Virus record (IMG/VR): IMGVR_UViG_3300017719_000226
Coordinates: 1-22,897 of that record
DNA length: 22,897 bases
From: a virus
Direction: 5' to 3' (one strand)
The position numbers and the translations under genes were made by a program. Shown piece after piece: positions 1 to 8,625 of the stretch. The notes beneath the pieces were generated by a model. The model ran no database searches. It was not told the DNA's origin and was given only the letters and a program-made list of their open reading frames with translations. How positions within the stretch are numbered: position 1 is the first letter of the stretch; each line of letters begins with the position of its first letter.

Positions 1-3000
1 CAGATCACGAATTAGGGTTTACTACAAACGGCGGCCAAAGATTAAAACTAAATTCTGCTGGTGCAGATATAACTGGTACACTTCTTACAAATAACAGTGT
101 AAAAGTGACAGGAACAGCTTTGACTAATAGCACACCTGCAACAGATGAAGTAGAATTCAGTGGTTATGGTATGATAGGCAATCGCGGCAACCTATATATT
201 ACTAACTCAAATGCAAGCGGTTTTGTGCAGGTTGGTATAGGTGGTAGTCATAATGCAAATCCAAAACTAACCGTTAACACCTCGGGGATTACTGTTGCAG
301 GAACTATCTCTAGTGGTGCTATTACATCTAGTGGACACATCCAAGCAGCGGGTGCACTAAAAGTAACAGAGACAGGCACAGCACAAGTCATAATGATTGG
401 CAACCAAGACAGTGGTGGTGTTAATACACCTGCAATGATAATGGGTGTTAATGGTGCTATCAGAATAGGACATGGAAGTAGTTGGAGCGGAGAAGGTGGT
501 ACATTTACAGAAAAAATAGCTATCTCAAGTAGTGATTTAAAAATTACTTCAGGTGGGTTAATCCTTGGATCAACAACAGTTATAGATTCCAATAGAAATG
601 CTACTTTTGTTGCTTCAAGTGGTCAAACTCTTGGTGTAGACAACACAAGCAGTACAACAAAAAAAGGATTATCACTTTATGGTGCTGCAGCTTCAGGAAC
701 TAACCCATCTTTTGGAATTATGTTTACTGGAACACCAGGCTCAGGAACTCATGGCTCTGTTACTGGGAATTGGGCTACATACTTTACAATGGATAATACC
801 ACTAATAGAGGTTGGATATTTAGAAACCAAACAACAGGTAATGTTGCTTCTATATCTAATACAGGTAATGCGAGATTTGATGGTAAAGTAGGTATAGGAA
901 TGACTCCTACAGAACTGTTAGATATTACTTCTGCTTCAGGCGATGCAAGAATAAGATTAGATGCTCCTAGTGGTTCTGATACAGAGGTTAAATTTTTTAA
1001 TGCGGGTGTTGCTCAATACACAATAGGACATGATGATGCAACTGATAACTTTGTTATTGGTGGTGCAAATGTTGATGCAGATCTTGTTAGTATTAGTAAA
1101 TCAGGTAACACCACTATGACCGGTAAGCTTACTCTTCCAGATGCTGGATTTTCAGTTTCAGATGCTTATCATTCATGGAAAAGAAACTATGTTGTAAGTT
1201 CATCTTCACCTCAAGAAATATTATACCACGACGGAACTTCTTTAGATACAGGTGGTAACTATAGATTTACTGCTCATATTTCAGGAACTGGAACTGATCA
1301 AAGTGCTACTGCAGTATTTTGGAATGAAAACGGAACTTGGAGAGTTAATGTAACAGGACAAAGTGGAACAAGTAGTAATCACCCAGAATTTATAATTAGT
1401 TCTTCAACAAATAAACCGACAATTCACATTGATCATACTAGTAATTATACTATTGTTATATATCACGAATGGTTACAATTAAATGAACAATTAACAGGTA
1501 CAGACAATGCTGGATATGCATTTGGAACCGATGCATTTTTAGGAAGTGTTGGAGATAAATTATATTTTACCCCTAATGGAACAACTGCTACAGGAGTCAA
1601 TCCTCACGATGATGGTGATGAAGTATATCACGAAGGACATAAACCAACATATTCCGAGCTCGGAACAATGGCATATTCCAATCTTACTGGTACTCCAACA
1701 ATTCCAACAAACAATAACCAATTAACAAATGGTGCTAGTTATATTACAGGTCTTGCATTTAGTAACCTTACAAATAAACTAGCAGGTACAGGTGACTATT
1801 CAACATCAGGTTCTTTAACTGCTGGTAGAGGAAGTGGTGGTGTATCACTTACCCATAATGATGGATACGGAAATGCAAACGTAACATTTAACCACAAAGC
1901 TGGTGTACCAGAACAAGCAGGTAACTGTGGTCGTATTGTAGTAAATACTGATTCTACTACTTCTCCTCAAATGAATATTGAATTAATTGCAAATGCCGGT
2001 ACATCTGCAATTAATACTCCATCTGCAATGGAAATAGAACCTAATGCAGTTGATATTCCAGAATATTTAAGACACTTAGGAGATACAGACACTTATATAC
2101 GATTTGAAGCCAATAGAGTAAGAATAGCTGCTGGTGGTACTGTTAAACTTGATACGAATAATACTTACTTAACAGGTATAACAAGTTCACAGGTTACAAC
2201 TGCATTAGGATTTACACCATATAATGCAACTAACCCAAGTGGATATACAACATACTCTTCAAACCAGGCAACTAATAATAACTCAAGTGTATCATTTAAT
2301 TCGGTAACCGCTACAAGTAATGGAAGTGGAACAAATTTTAAAGTTGGAGACGATGCTTGGATAGGTGATATTAATGTCGCTAATACAATTAGAGTTTCAG
2401 GTGTCCAAAATGCAAACAATGGTTATATTTCTTTTGGTAACTCTAGCAATACTGCATTAGGTAGAGCGGGAACGGGCCAATTAACTTGGGGCAGTGATGA
2501 AATATATCACGAAGGCCACAAGCCAACATATTCCGAACTTGGTGCAATGGATGCATCTAATATTGGAAGTGGAACACTAAGCAATTCACGTTTACCAATT
2601 GGATTATTAAACAATCATCTAATGGCAGGATCAAATGCAATCTTAAGGATGCAAGAAACTGATGTTACAAATTCACCTACTTGGTGGACTGTTGCAGACG
2701 GTGGAACTTGGTCAATAAGATTAAATAACACTGGTAATTATCCTATAAGTATTAGTACCAATGCTAATAATAATGCAGTTAACTATATAAATTTAGGATA
2801 TTTAACCACTTTTTCTGCAGGGATTGATGTCACAGGAAATGCTACTATTACTGGAAATCTTGACATTGGTACTAGTTCTGATGCAAGTAGATATCTTTAC
2901 TTTGATAAAGCAGCTACAGGTGAAAATGGAATTGTATTTAAAAATGCTGGAAATAATAAAATTAAGATATTACAGGATTCTAATGAACACTTAAGAATTT

Positions 3001-3923
3001 ACACTAATAATACTAATCTTGGTTTAAGTATTTTAGAAACTGGTGCTGTTCAAGTCGCTAGGCAATTAGAATTCACACAAACAACAACTACATTTGTAAA
3101 CCCAGGTATTACTTATCATACTAATAATAATCTTTATATAAAGGGTGGAAGTGCAGGATTAATTTTATCTGATGATGGTGGACAAAACACTATTCAAATT
3201 TCTGATTCATCTGATCATATTAAATTTGAAACTGGTGATGGGACACAAAGAGCTATTATTAATTCATCAGGACTTGATATTAAGAGTGGTGGATTATTAA
3301 TAGATGGTACTGAAAAAATTAATAGTAGCGGAAGATTGGCTGGTGAAGACCAAAGAGCACAAATAAGTGGTTCTTCAACTGGGTCATTATTTGGTAATTA
3401 TCCAACAGGTGGATCTAGTGGTACAGCATTTATAAGATTTATACAACAAAACTTTACAGGCATACCAGGTTCAATTAAGTATTACGTAAGTGGTGCAAGT
3501 ACTACAATAGCAGAATCAAATACATACTTAAAATTTGTTATGGAAGCAGATGGTGATTTTCACGCTGATGGCGATCTTATAGGTTTTTCAACAACCACTG
3601 GTTCTGATAGAAAGTTAAAAGAAAATATTAGGGATTTAGAAGGTTCATTAGATAAAACACTTAAACTTAGAGGTGTACAGTTTGATTGGAAAGATGAAAC
3701 CAAAGCTAATGATCAAATCGGTTTTATTGCTCAAGAAGTAGAAGAAGTATTACCAGAAGTTATAAAAGAAGTAAAAACACTTACAAAAGAAGATGAAACT
3801 CACTTAACAGTAAATTATCCCGCAGTAGTACCTTTACTTGTTGAAGCTATAAAAGAGCAACAAACCATTATAAATAGATTAGAGGAGAGATTAAATAACC
3901 TCGAAAATAAAGGAGAAGAATAG
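1..3923 (+). CDS. Long tail fibre protein with C-terminal S74 chaperone, 5'-truncated
   Basis: The reading frame is open from base 3 with no stop, so the gene begins outside the window; the GTG at 105 is just an internal codon. About 1,306 residues are visible. Most are Gly/Ser/Thr/Asn-rich, low-complexity beta-type sequence typical of trimeric fibres, with recurring modules such as SSGLDIKSGG and EGHKPTYSELG. The last ~106 residues match the Peptidase_S74 intramolecular chaperone: Ser (codon 3603-3605) and Lys five residues later (3618-3620) in GSDRKLKENI fit the Ser-Lys pair of endosialidase-type chaperones, followed by QIGFIAQEVEEVLPE and a terminal coiled coil. In that family the domain drives trimerisation and then cleaves itself off just before the Ser. 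The protein is probably the host-recognition fibre; receptor and exact T4 counterpart (gp34-37 class) cannot be told. It sits directly before the neck genes. Confidence 0.9.
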   Translation, partial: DHELGFTTNGGQRLKLNSAGADITGTLLTNNSVKVTGTALTNSTPATDEVEFSGYGMIGNRGNLYITNSNASGFVQVGIGGSHNANPKLTVNTSGITVAGTISSGAITSSGHIQAAGALKVTETGTAQVIMIGNQDSGGVNTPAMIMGVNGAIRIGHGSSWSGEGGTFTEKIAISSSDLKITSGGLILGSTTVIDSNRNATFVASSGQTLGVDNTSSTTKKGLSLYGAAASGTNPSFGIMFTGTPGSGTHGSVTGNWATYFTMDNTTNRGWIFRNQTTGNVASISNTGNARFDGKVGIGMTPTELLDITSASGDARIRLDAPSGSDTEVKFFNAGVAQYTIGHDDATDNFVIGGANVDADLVSISKSGNTTMTGKLTLPDAGFSVSDAYHSWKRNYVVSSSSPQEILYHDGTSLDTGGNYRFTAHISGTGTDQSATAVFWNENGTWRVNVTGQSGTSSNHPEFIISSSTNKPTIHIDHTSNYTIVIYHEWLQLNEQLTGTDNAGYAFGTDAFLGSVGDKLYFTPNGTTATGVNPHDDGDEVYHEGHKPTYSELGTMAYSNLTGTPTIPTNNNQLTNGASYITGLAFSNLTNKLAGTGDYSTSGSLTAGRGSGGVSLTHNDGYGNANVTFNHKAGVPEQAGNCGRIVVNTDSTTSPQMNIELIANAGTSAINTPSAMEIEPNAVDIPEYLRHLGDTDTYIRFEANRVRIAAGGTVKLDTNNTYLTGITSSQVTTALGFTPYNATNPSGYTTYSSNQATNNNSSVSFNSVTATSNGSGTNFKVGDDAWIGDINVANTIRVSGVQNANNGYISFGNSSNTALGRAGTGQLTWGSDEIYHEGHKPTYSELGAMDASNIGSGTLSNSRLPIGLLNNHLMAGSNAILRMQETDVTNSPTWWTVADGGTWSIRLNNTGNYPISISTNANNNAVNYINLGYLTTFSAGIDVTGNATITGNLDIGTSSDASRYLYFDKAATGENGIVFKNAGNNKIKILQDSNEHLRIYTNNTNLGLSILETGAVQVARQLEFTQTTTTFVNPGITYHTNNNLYIKGGSAGLILSDDGGQNTIQISDSSDHIKFETGDGTQRAIINSSGLDIKSGGLLIDGTEKINSSGRLAGEDQRAQISGSSTGSLFGNYPTGGSSGTAFIRFIQQNFTGIPGSIKYYVSGASTTIAESNTYLKFVMEADGDFHADGDLIGFSTTTGSDRKLKENIRDLEGSLDKTLKLRGVQFDWKDETKANDQIGFIAQEVEEVLPEVIKEVKTLTKEDETHLTVNYPAVVPLLVEAIKEQQTIINRLEERLNNLENKGEE
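1617..1670 (+). repeat. 54-bp direct repeat in fibre gene, copy 1
   Basis: This segment encodes DEVYHEGHKPTYSELGTM. It matches 2496-2549 at 46 of 54 bases by eye, in the same frame and 879 bp (293 codons) apart. Most differences are at third codon positions, so the peptide is conserved, as expected of a repeated structural module in a fibre shaft. Confidence 0.85.
2496..2549 (+). repeat. 54-bp direct repeat in fibre gene, copy 2
   Basis: Second copy of the EGHKPTYSELG module (DEIYHEGHKPTYSELGAM). See 1617-1670 for the comparison. The pair could support in-frame recombination that shortens or lengthens the fibre by 293 residues (inference). Confidence 0.85.
3869..3876 (+). promoter_or_regulatory. 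Possible T4-type late promoter TATAAATA inside fibre gene end
   Basis: An exact TATAAATA lies 49 bp before the 87-aa gene and would start transcription near 3882, feeding the neck-terminase unit. It lacks the ATAGT extension shared by the five intergenic copies. It lies in coding sequence of an AT-rich genome, where a few chance matches to this 8-mer are expected. Confidence 0.4.
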
Positions 3924-3924
3924 A

Positions 3925-4188
3925 ATGGCAATTACAAAAAACACTAAAGTAGAAAGAATAGATATTACTCCAGCTGTAGATTCATCAGCCGACAGTACTA
4001 CTAATGATGCATATCCTACTGTTTATGTAGTTTATCTAGATACTATTGATGATTCATCTGATGATGATTTACCTATAGTGCATACCAGAGGTAAAACTTT
4101 TTATAAGTTTAATAGCGATGGCGACGAAACTACATACAGTTCAGAAGATAGTTTAATACAGACAGTATTAGGCGCAATTTGGAGTTAA
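3925..4188 (+). CDS. Small acidic protein of unknown function before gp13
   Basis: 87 residues, rich in Asp, Ser and Thr (for example DTIDDSSDDDLP), with no signal peptide, membrane segment or catalytic motif. It starts one base after the fibre stop, with AGGAGAAG as ribosome binding site inside the fibre's last codons. It is followed one base later by the gp13 start, so it belongs to the late structural unit. The position between fibre and neck genes suggests a virion or assembly role. I do not recognise a T4 counterpart. Confidence 0.8.
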   Translation: MAITKNTKVERIDITPAVDSSADSTTNDAYPTVYVVYLDTIDDSSDDDLPIVHTRGKTFYKFNSDGDETTYSSEDSLIQTVLGAIWS

Positions 4189-4189
4189 G

Positions 4190-4939
4190 ATGGCAAAACC
4201 AAACAGTAAAGATACACTTAAAGATTATTGCTTAAGATCATTAGGTGCACCAGTCATTGAAGTAAATATTGATGATGATCAGCTTGATGACAGAGTTGAT
4301 GAAGCTTTACAGTTTTACCAACACTATCATCAAGATGCAATAGAAAAGTTTTTCTTAATACATACAGTTACATCAGATGATATTACTAATGGTTATATAC
4401 CAATAAATGATTTAATTACAGATGTAGTTAGAATGATGCCTTTAAATGATACTGAGTCAGGTGATAAAATGTTTGACGTAAGGTATCAAATACATATGAA
4501 TGATATGTATAACCTAGGGTTTATGGGAAGTCTATCTGAATATGTTATGAGTATGGAATACTTAAACTTATTAGATATGGTCGTCGATTCAGATGAAAAG
4601 CATATTAACTTTGAAAGACATAAAAACAGATTAACGATTCATATGGATTGGTCTGAAGAAGTCGAAGCTGGTAATAAGATTGTAGTAGAGTGTTATAGGA
4701 TTATTGATCCTGATACATATACAGATGTATATAACGATTACTATTTAAAGAAATATTGTACAGCACTCATAAAAAGACAGTGGGGTTTAAACTTATTAAA
4801 GTTTGAAGGAATGCAAATGCCAGGAGGTGTTACATTCAACGGAAGACAATTATATGATGATGCTTTAACAGATTTAGAAAGATTAGAAGAAGAAGCAAGA
4901 CTTAACTGGGAAGCACCAGTTGATTTTTACACAGGATAA
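4190..4939 (+). CDS. 13: Neck protein gp13
   Basis: 249 residues, against 309 in T4. The opening (KDTLKDYCLRSLGAPVIEVN, then DDQLDDRVDEALQFYQHYH) is the conserved N-terminus of marine T4-like gp13, which with gp14 forms the ring joining the DNA-filled head to the tail. A conserved tail segment (YYLKKYCTALIKRQWGLNL, then LEEEARLNW) supports the call. GGAG lies six bases before the ATG. gp14 starts three bases after the stop. Identification rests on recalled family sequence and on the 13-14-15-16-17 order. Confidence 0.88.
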   Translation: MAKPNSKDTLKDYCLRSLGAPVIEVNIDDDQLDDRVDEALQFYQHYHQDAIEKFFLIHTVTSDDITNGYIPINDLITDVVRMMPLNDTESGDKMFDVRYQIHMNDMYNLGFMGSLSEYVMSMEYLNLLDMVVDSDEKHINFERHKNRLTIHMDWSEEVEAGNKIVVECYRIIDPDTYTDVYNDYYLKKYCTALIKRQWGLNLLKFEGMQMPGGVTFNGRQLYDDALTDLERLEEEARLNWEAPVDFYTG

Positions 4940-4942
4940 TAT

Positions 4943-5875
4943 ATGCCAAGAAATGTATATTTCAGTCAAGCGGTAAAGTCAGAGCAGAATTTATATGAAG
5001 ATTTAATTATTGAATCTTTAAAAATATATGGACAAGATGTCTATTATATACCTCGTACTTTAGTTAACCGTGATAATATTTTAGGAGAGGATCCTGCCTC
5101 TAGTTTTGACGACGCTTATTTAATTGAAATGTATTTTGAAAATGTTGAAGGGTTTGAAGGAGACGGGGACTTATATTCTAAGTTTGGATTAGAGATTAGA
5201 GACGAAGCTACATTCGTGGTATCGCGTAAAATGTGGAATCAGTCTATTGGTAGATTTGACACAAGAATAAGTCCTAGGCCACAAGAAGGCGATCTAATAT
5301 TCTTACCTATGACTAATTCATTCTTTGAGATTTCGTATGTTGAAGATGATTCACCATTCTTCCAGCTATCAAATTTACCTACTTATAAAATGAATTGTAG
5401 ATTATTTGAATACAGTGACGAAGAATTTGAAACTGGTGTAGATGCTATTGATGATAAGATATCACAAAGCAGTTTTCAAATTGTATCAGATATATCTGTG
5501 ACAGGTGGTAACCATCCTAAAGTAGGAGAAGTGTTAAGACAAACTCAAGTAGCTGCGGTAGGAGATACTCCAGCAATCGTTGTATTTGGAGAAGTTGCTT
5601 CTAGAGATAAAGTATCAGATACAGTAGGTAAACTATATTTACAAAACGTAGGTGTTACTGGTTCCAATGATGCAAGAGATTTTATTGTATCAGCTACACA
5701 ACCATTAGTAGGTGATGAGTCAGGATATAGTGTTAATATAACTAAGATATATGGATTAAATGATACATCAGGCGAGGCATTTATATCAGATGGTGCTGCG
5801 GATAATATAGCCTTTGAAGCATTTGAATCTGGGTTTATGGACTTTAGTGAAAGTAATCCATTTGGAGAACCATAA
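4943..5875 (+). CDS. 14: Neck protein gp14
   Basis: 310 residues, somewhat longer than T4 gp14 (256). The N-terminus (YFSQAVKSEQNLYEDLIIES, then YGQDVYYIPRTLVNRDNILGE) is the conserved gp14 signature. gp14 completes the head-tail connector with gp13. The extra length lies in the C-terminal third, which is Gly/Ser/Asp-rich. ACAGGAT before the ATG is a modest ribosome binding site. The stop overlaps the next start as TAATG, suggesting coupled translation with gp15. Confidence 0.88.
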   Translation: MPRNVYFSQAVKSEQNLYEDLIIESLKIYGQDVYYIPRTLVNRDNILGEDPASSFDDAYLIEMYFENVEGFEGDGDLYSKFGLEIRDEATFVVSRKMWNQSIGRFDTRISPRPQEGDLIFLPMTNSFFEISYVEDDSPFFQLSNLPTYKMNCRLFEYSDEEFETGVDAIDDKISQSSFQIVSDISVTGGNHPKVGEVLRQTQVAAVGDTPAIVVFGEVASRDKVSDTVGKLYLQNVGVTGSNDARDFIVSATQPLVGDESGYSVNITKIYGLNDTSGEAFISDGAADNIAFEAFESGFMDFSESNPFGEP

Positions 5876-6624
5876 TGTTTGGAGATCATTTTTATCACGC
5901 AACAATGAGAAAGTCCGTGGCGGTCTTTGGTACTTTATTTAATAATATTAAAGTAATCAGAAAAGCTTCAGGCGGTGGTGTATTAAATCAAGTTAAGGTA
6001 CCATTATCTTATGGACCAAAACAAAAATTCTTAGCAAGATTAGACCAAGAAACCGGGATTGATGCTCCATTAGCAATTAAGTTACCACGTATGGCTTTTG
6101 AGATTACTGGCCTAGAATTAGACACGGCTCAAAAATTACAAAAAAGAAATGTTATTAGTGAATCACATGGCAGTGATATAACTAAAAAGAAAACAATTAA
6201 ACATTATACATCATATAATATAGGTATGTCATTATATGTAATGGTAAAAAATCAAGATGATGGGCTTCAAATAGTAGAACAGATATTACCATTTTTTCAG
6301 CCCGAATACGCAGTAAGCATTAAGCCAGTAGATGGCTTTGATCATAAACAAGATGTACAAGTAATTCTAGGTGGTGTAAATATAGATGATCAATACGAAG
6401 GTGCGTTTACTGAAAGAAGAGTTTTAATATATCAAATGGACTTTACAATGAAAATGAAATTTTATGGTCCAACTGCAGATGTTAATGTTATTAGAGAAGT
6501 TAATGTTGATTTCCATGATAAAGAAAATGCTACAAAAACATTTGAACAAATGGACTTTACAGTAGGTAATACAGACACTGCTGATAATTATACTATAACA
6601 AAAACAATTACTGAAGGTGAATAA
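5875..6624 (+). CDS. 15: Tail sheath stabiliser / tail terminator gp15
   Basis: 249 residues (T4: 272). The start MFGDHFYHATMRKSVAVFGT and the stretch KVPLSYGPKQKFLARLDQ are characteristic of gp15, the hexameric ring that caps the finished tail and binds the neck. A conserved region follows (MAFEITGLELD, then VQVILGGVNIDDQYEGAF). The ATG overlaps the gp14 stop, and its own stop overlaps the gp16 start (TAATG), so four genes in a row are packed for coupled translation. Confidence 0.9.
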   Translation: MFGDHFYHATMRKSVAVFGTLFNNIKVIRKASGGGVLNQVKVPLSYGPKQKFLARLDQETGIDAPLAIKLPRMAFEITGLELDTAQKLQKRNVISESHGSDITKKKTIKHYTSYNIGMSLYVMVKNQDDGLQIVEQILPFFQPEYAVSIKPVDGFDHKQDVQVILGGVNIDDQYEGAFTERRVLIYQMDFTMKMKFYGPTADVNVIREVNVDFHDKENATKTFEQMDFTVGNTDTADNYTITKTITEGE

Positions 6625-7031
6625 TGGATAAAGATAAGATGATGAAAAACTTAGAAAAGAATGTCCCAACGAAAATACAGGATAGACCAATTAAGCTTGA
6701 TAAAGATGTGAAAGATGATTATGATTTTTCTAGAAGAACATATAGAGATTTAATACATACTGGCACTAGGTCCTTAGATGTTTTAGCTGAGCTCGCACGC
6801 GAGAGCGAGCACCCGAGAGCCTTTGAAGTTCTATCAAAAACTATTAAAGATATAGGTGATACTACTGAAAAGTTAATGAAACTTCAAAAAGATAAAGCAG
6901 ATATTACAAAAGAAGAGCGAGATGAAGCTAAAAAGATAACTAATAATAATGTATTTGTAGGTAGCACAACGGATTTACAAAGAATGTTATTGCAAAAAGA
7001 TACAGTAATTGATGTCAGCAATAAAGAATAA
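6624..7031 (+). CDS. 16: Terminase small subunit gp16
   Basis: 135 residues (T4: 164), mostly charged helix, in the conserved place before gp17. The central DLIHTGTRSLDVLAELARES with HPRAFEVLSKTIKDIGDTT is the helical core of T4-like small terminases, which form rings, recognise DNA and regulate the gp17 ATPase. Codons for LARESEHPRA are unusually GC-rich and form a palindrome (see 6791-6810). The C-terminal codons overlap the gp17 start by 20 bases. Confidence 0.85.
   Translation: MDKDKMMKNLEKNVPTKIQDRPIKLDKDVKDDYDFSRRTYRDLIHTGTRSLDVLAELARESEHPRAFEVLSKTIKDIGDTTEKLMKLQKDKADITKEERDEAKKITNNNVFVGSTTDLQRMLLQKDTVIDVSNKE
6791..6810 (+). other. GC-rich inverted repeat in gp16, candidate packaging-recognition site
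   Basis: GCTCGC (6791-6796) pairs with GCGAGC (6805-6810) around an 8-base loop. The 30 bases 6791-6820 contain 22 G or C by count, in a strongly AT-rich gene, and use codons such as CGC, CAC and CCG that are rare nearby. T4 gene 16 is reported to contain a pac-like site; the link here is inference. Confidence 0.4.
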
Positions 7032-8625
7032 CGAATTAGGGTACTTAGGAAATCCTAACGTCAAAAGAGATGGTGTCGAAACATCATTTACTAAAGACGA
7101 AATTTTAGAGTATCAAAAATGTATGGAGGATCCTTCGTACTTTGCAGAAAAATATGTAAAGATTATTTCACTAGATGAAGGGTTAATACCATTTCAGCTA
7201 TATGACTATCAGCGTAATATGTTTGAGCAGTTTAAAGAAAACAGATTTAATATCGTTTTAGCTTGTAGACAAAGTGGTAAATCAATATCATCAGTTGTGT
7301 TTTTACTATGGTATGCTATATTTTATCCAGAAAAAACTATTGCTGTATTGGCTAACAAAGGTGCAGTTGCTAGAGAGATGCTATCCAGAATAACATTAGC
7401 ATTAGAGAATTTGCCATTCTTTTTACAGCCTGGCTGTAAGTCACTTAATAAAGGTTCATTAGAGTTTAGTAATAATTCAAAGATTTTAGCATCAGCAACA
7501 ACTGGTAGTTCTATCAGGGGTCTTTCTATTAACTTATTGTTCTTAGATGAGTTTGCTTTTGTGGAGAATGATGCACAATTCTATACATCAACTTATCCAG
7601 TAGTATCAGCAGGTTCTGATACTAAAGTTATTATTACATCAACGGCAAATGGTATAGGTAATGTATATCATAAACTATGGGAAGGTGCTACTCAAAAAAC
7701 TAATGAATTTATACCATTTAGGGTTGATTGGTGGGATGTACCAGGAAGAGATGATAAATGGAAAGAAACAACAATAGCTAATACATCCGAATTACAATTT
7801 GACCAAGAGTTTGGTAATACATTCCATGGCAGAGGTAATACTCTAATAGATGCATCTACGCTATTAGCACAACAAAGTAGAAGTCCATTATATTATAAAG
7901 AAAATATTAATGTGTATGTTGAGCCAGAAATTGGTCATAACTATGTAATGACTGTTGATGTTTCAAAAGGTAGAGCTCAGGACTATAGTACATTTACAAT
8001 TATAGACGTAAGTACAACTCCTTTTCAACAAGTTGCTACTTTTAGAGATAATAATATATCACCAATGCTAATGCCTGATATAATATATAAGTATGCAAAA
8101 ACATATAATGAAGCATACGTTATTATAGAAAGTAATGACCAGGGCGGCATAGTGTGTAATGGGCTATATTACGAAATAGAATACGAAAATATGTTTGTAG
8201 AATCTACAATTAAAGCTAATGCTTTAGGTTGTACAATGACCAAAAGAGTAAAAAGAATTGGTTGTTCATCTATAAAAGAATTATTAGAACAGAAAAAGTT
8301 AATGATTTACGATTCAAATACTATAATTGAAATGAGTACATTTGTATCTAAAGCAAATTCTTGGTGTGCAGTACCACCAAATCATGATGATTTAATGATG
8401 AATTTAGTTATGTTTGGATGGTTTACAACTACTGATATATTCCAAACAATTACAAATATAGATATGAAAACTATGTTATATAATGAAAGACTAAAAGCTA
8501 TACAAGACGACATGTTACCTTTTGGACTTGTAGACAATGGAGATTCAGAAACTAATAAATATATAAAAGATGACGACGGAAATATATGGTTTGAAACAGA
8601 ATGGAAAAGTTCACAGAATATTTAA
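7012..8625 (+). CDS. 17: Terminase large subunit gp17 (packaging ATPase-nuclease)
   Basis: 537 residues from the ATG at 7012, preferred over the TTG at 7009, which directly follows a TAA in frame. The ATPase half has the adenine-contacting region PFQLYDYQRNM, Walker A CRQSGKS (residues 85-91), Walker B LLFLDE with Asp179 and Glu180, and coupling motif ITSTANG near 208-214. The nuclease half has the three acidic positions of the RNase H fold: Asp316 in VDVSKGRAQDYS, Glu373 in IIESNDQG, and HDD near 458-460. It pumps DNA into the prohead through the gp20 portal and cuts the concatemer. It overlaps gp16 by 20 bases and the next gene by 25 bases. Confidence 0.96.
   Translation: MSAIKNNELGYLGNPNVKRDGVETSFTKDEILEYQKCMEDPSYFAEKYVKIISLDEGLIPFQLYDYQRNMFEQFKENRFNIVLACRQSGKSISSVVFLLWYAIFYPEKTIAVLANKGAVAREMLSRITLALENLPFFLQPGCKSLNKGSLEFSNNSKILASATTGSSIRGLSINLLFLDEFAFVENDAQFYTSTYPVVSAGSDTKVIITSTANGIGNVYHKLWEGATQKTNEFIPFRVDWWDVPGRDDKWKETTIANTSELQFDQEFGNTFHGRGNTLIDASTLLAQQSRSPLYYKENINVYVEPEIGHNYVMTVDVSKGRAQDYSTFTIIDVSTTPFQQVATFRDNNISPMLMPDIIYKYAKTYNEAYVIIESNDQGGIVCNGLYYEIEYENMFVESTIKANALGCTMTKRVKRIGCSSIKELLEQKKLMIYDSNTIIEMSTFVSKANSWCAVPPNHDDLMMNLVMFGWFTTTDIFQTITNIDMKTMLYNERLKAIQDDMLPFGLVDNGDSETNKYIKDDDGNIWFETEWKSSQNI

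Noticed and set aside
105-107. GTG as start of the tail-fibre gene
   Set aside because: The same frame is open back to base 3 and encodes fibre-like sequence (DHELGFTTNGGQRLKLNSAG), so the gene starts before the window.
5545-5898. 117-aa minus-strand ORF over gp14, and similar minus-strand ORFs elsewhere
   Set aside because: They lie wholly within strongly supported + strand genes, have no ribosome binding sites or recognisable motifs, and arise from codon bias in the opposite frame.
7009-7011. TTG as the gp17 start
   Set aside because: It directly follows an in-frame TAA and is next to an ATG at 7012; the ATG is the more likely start.
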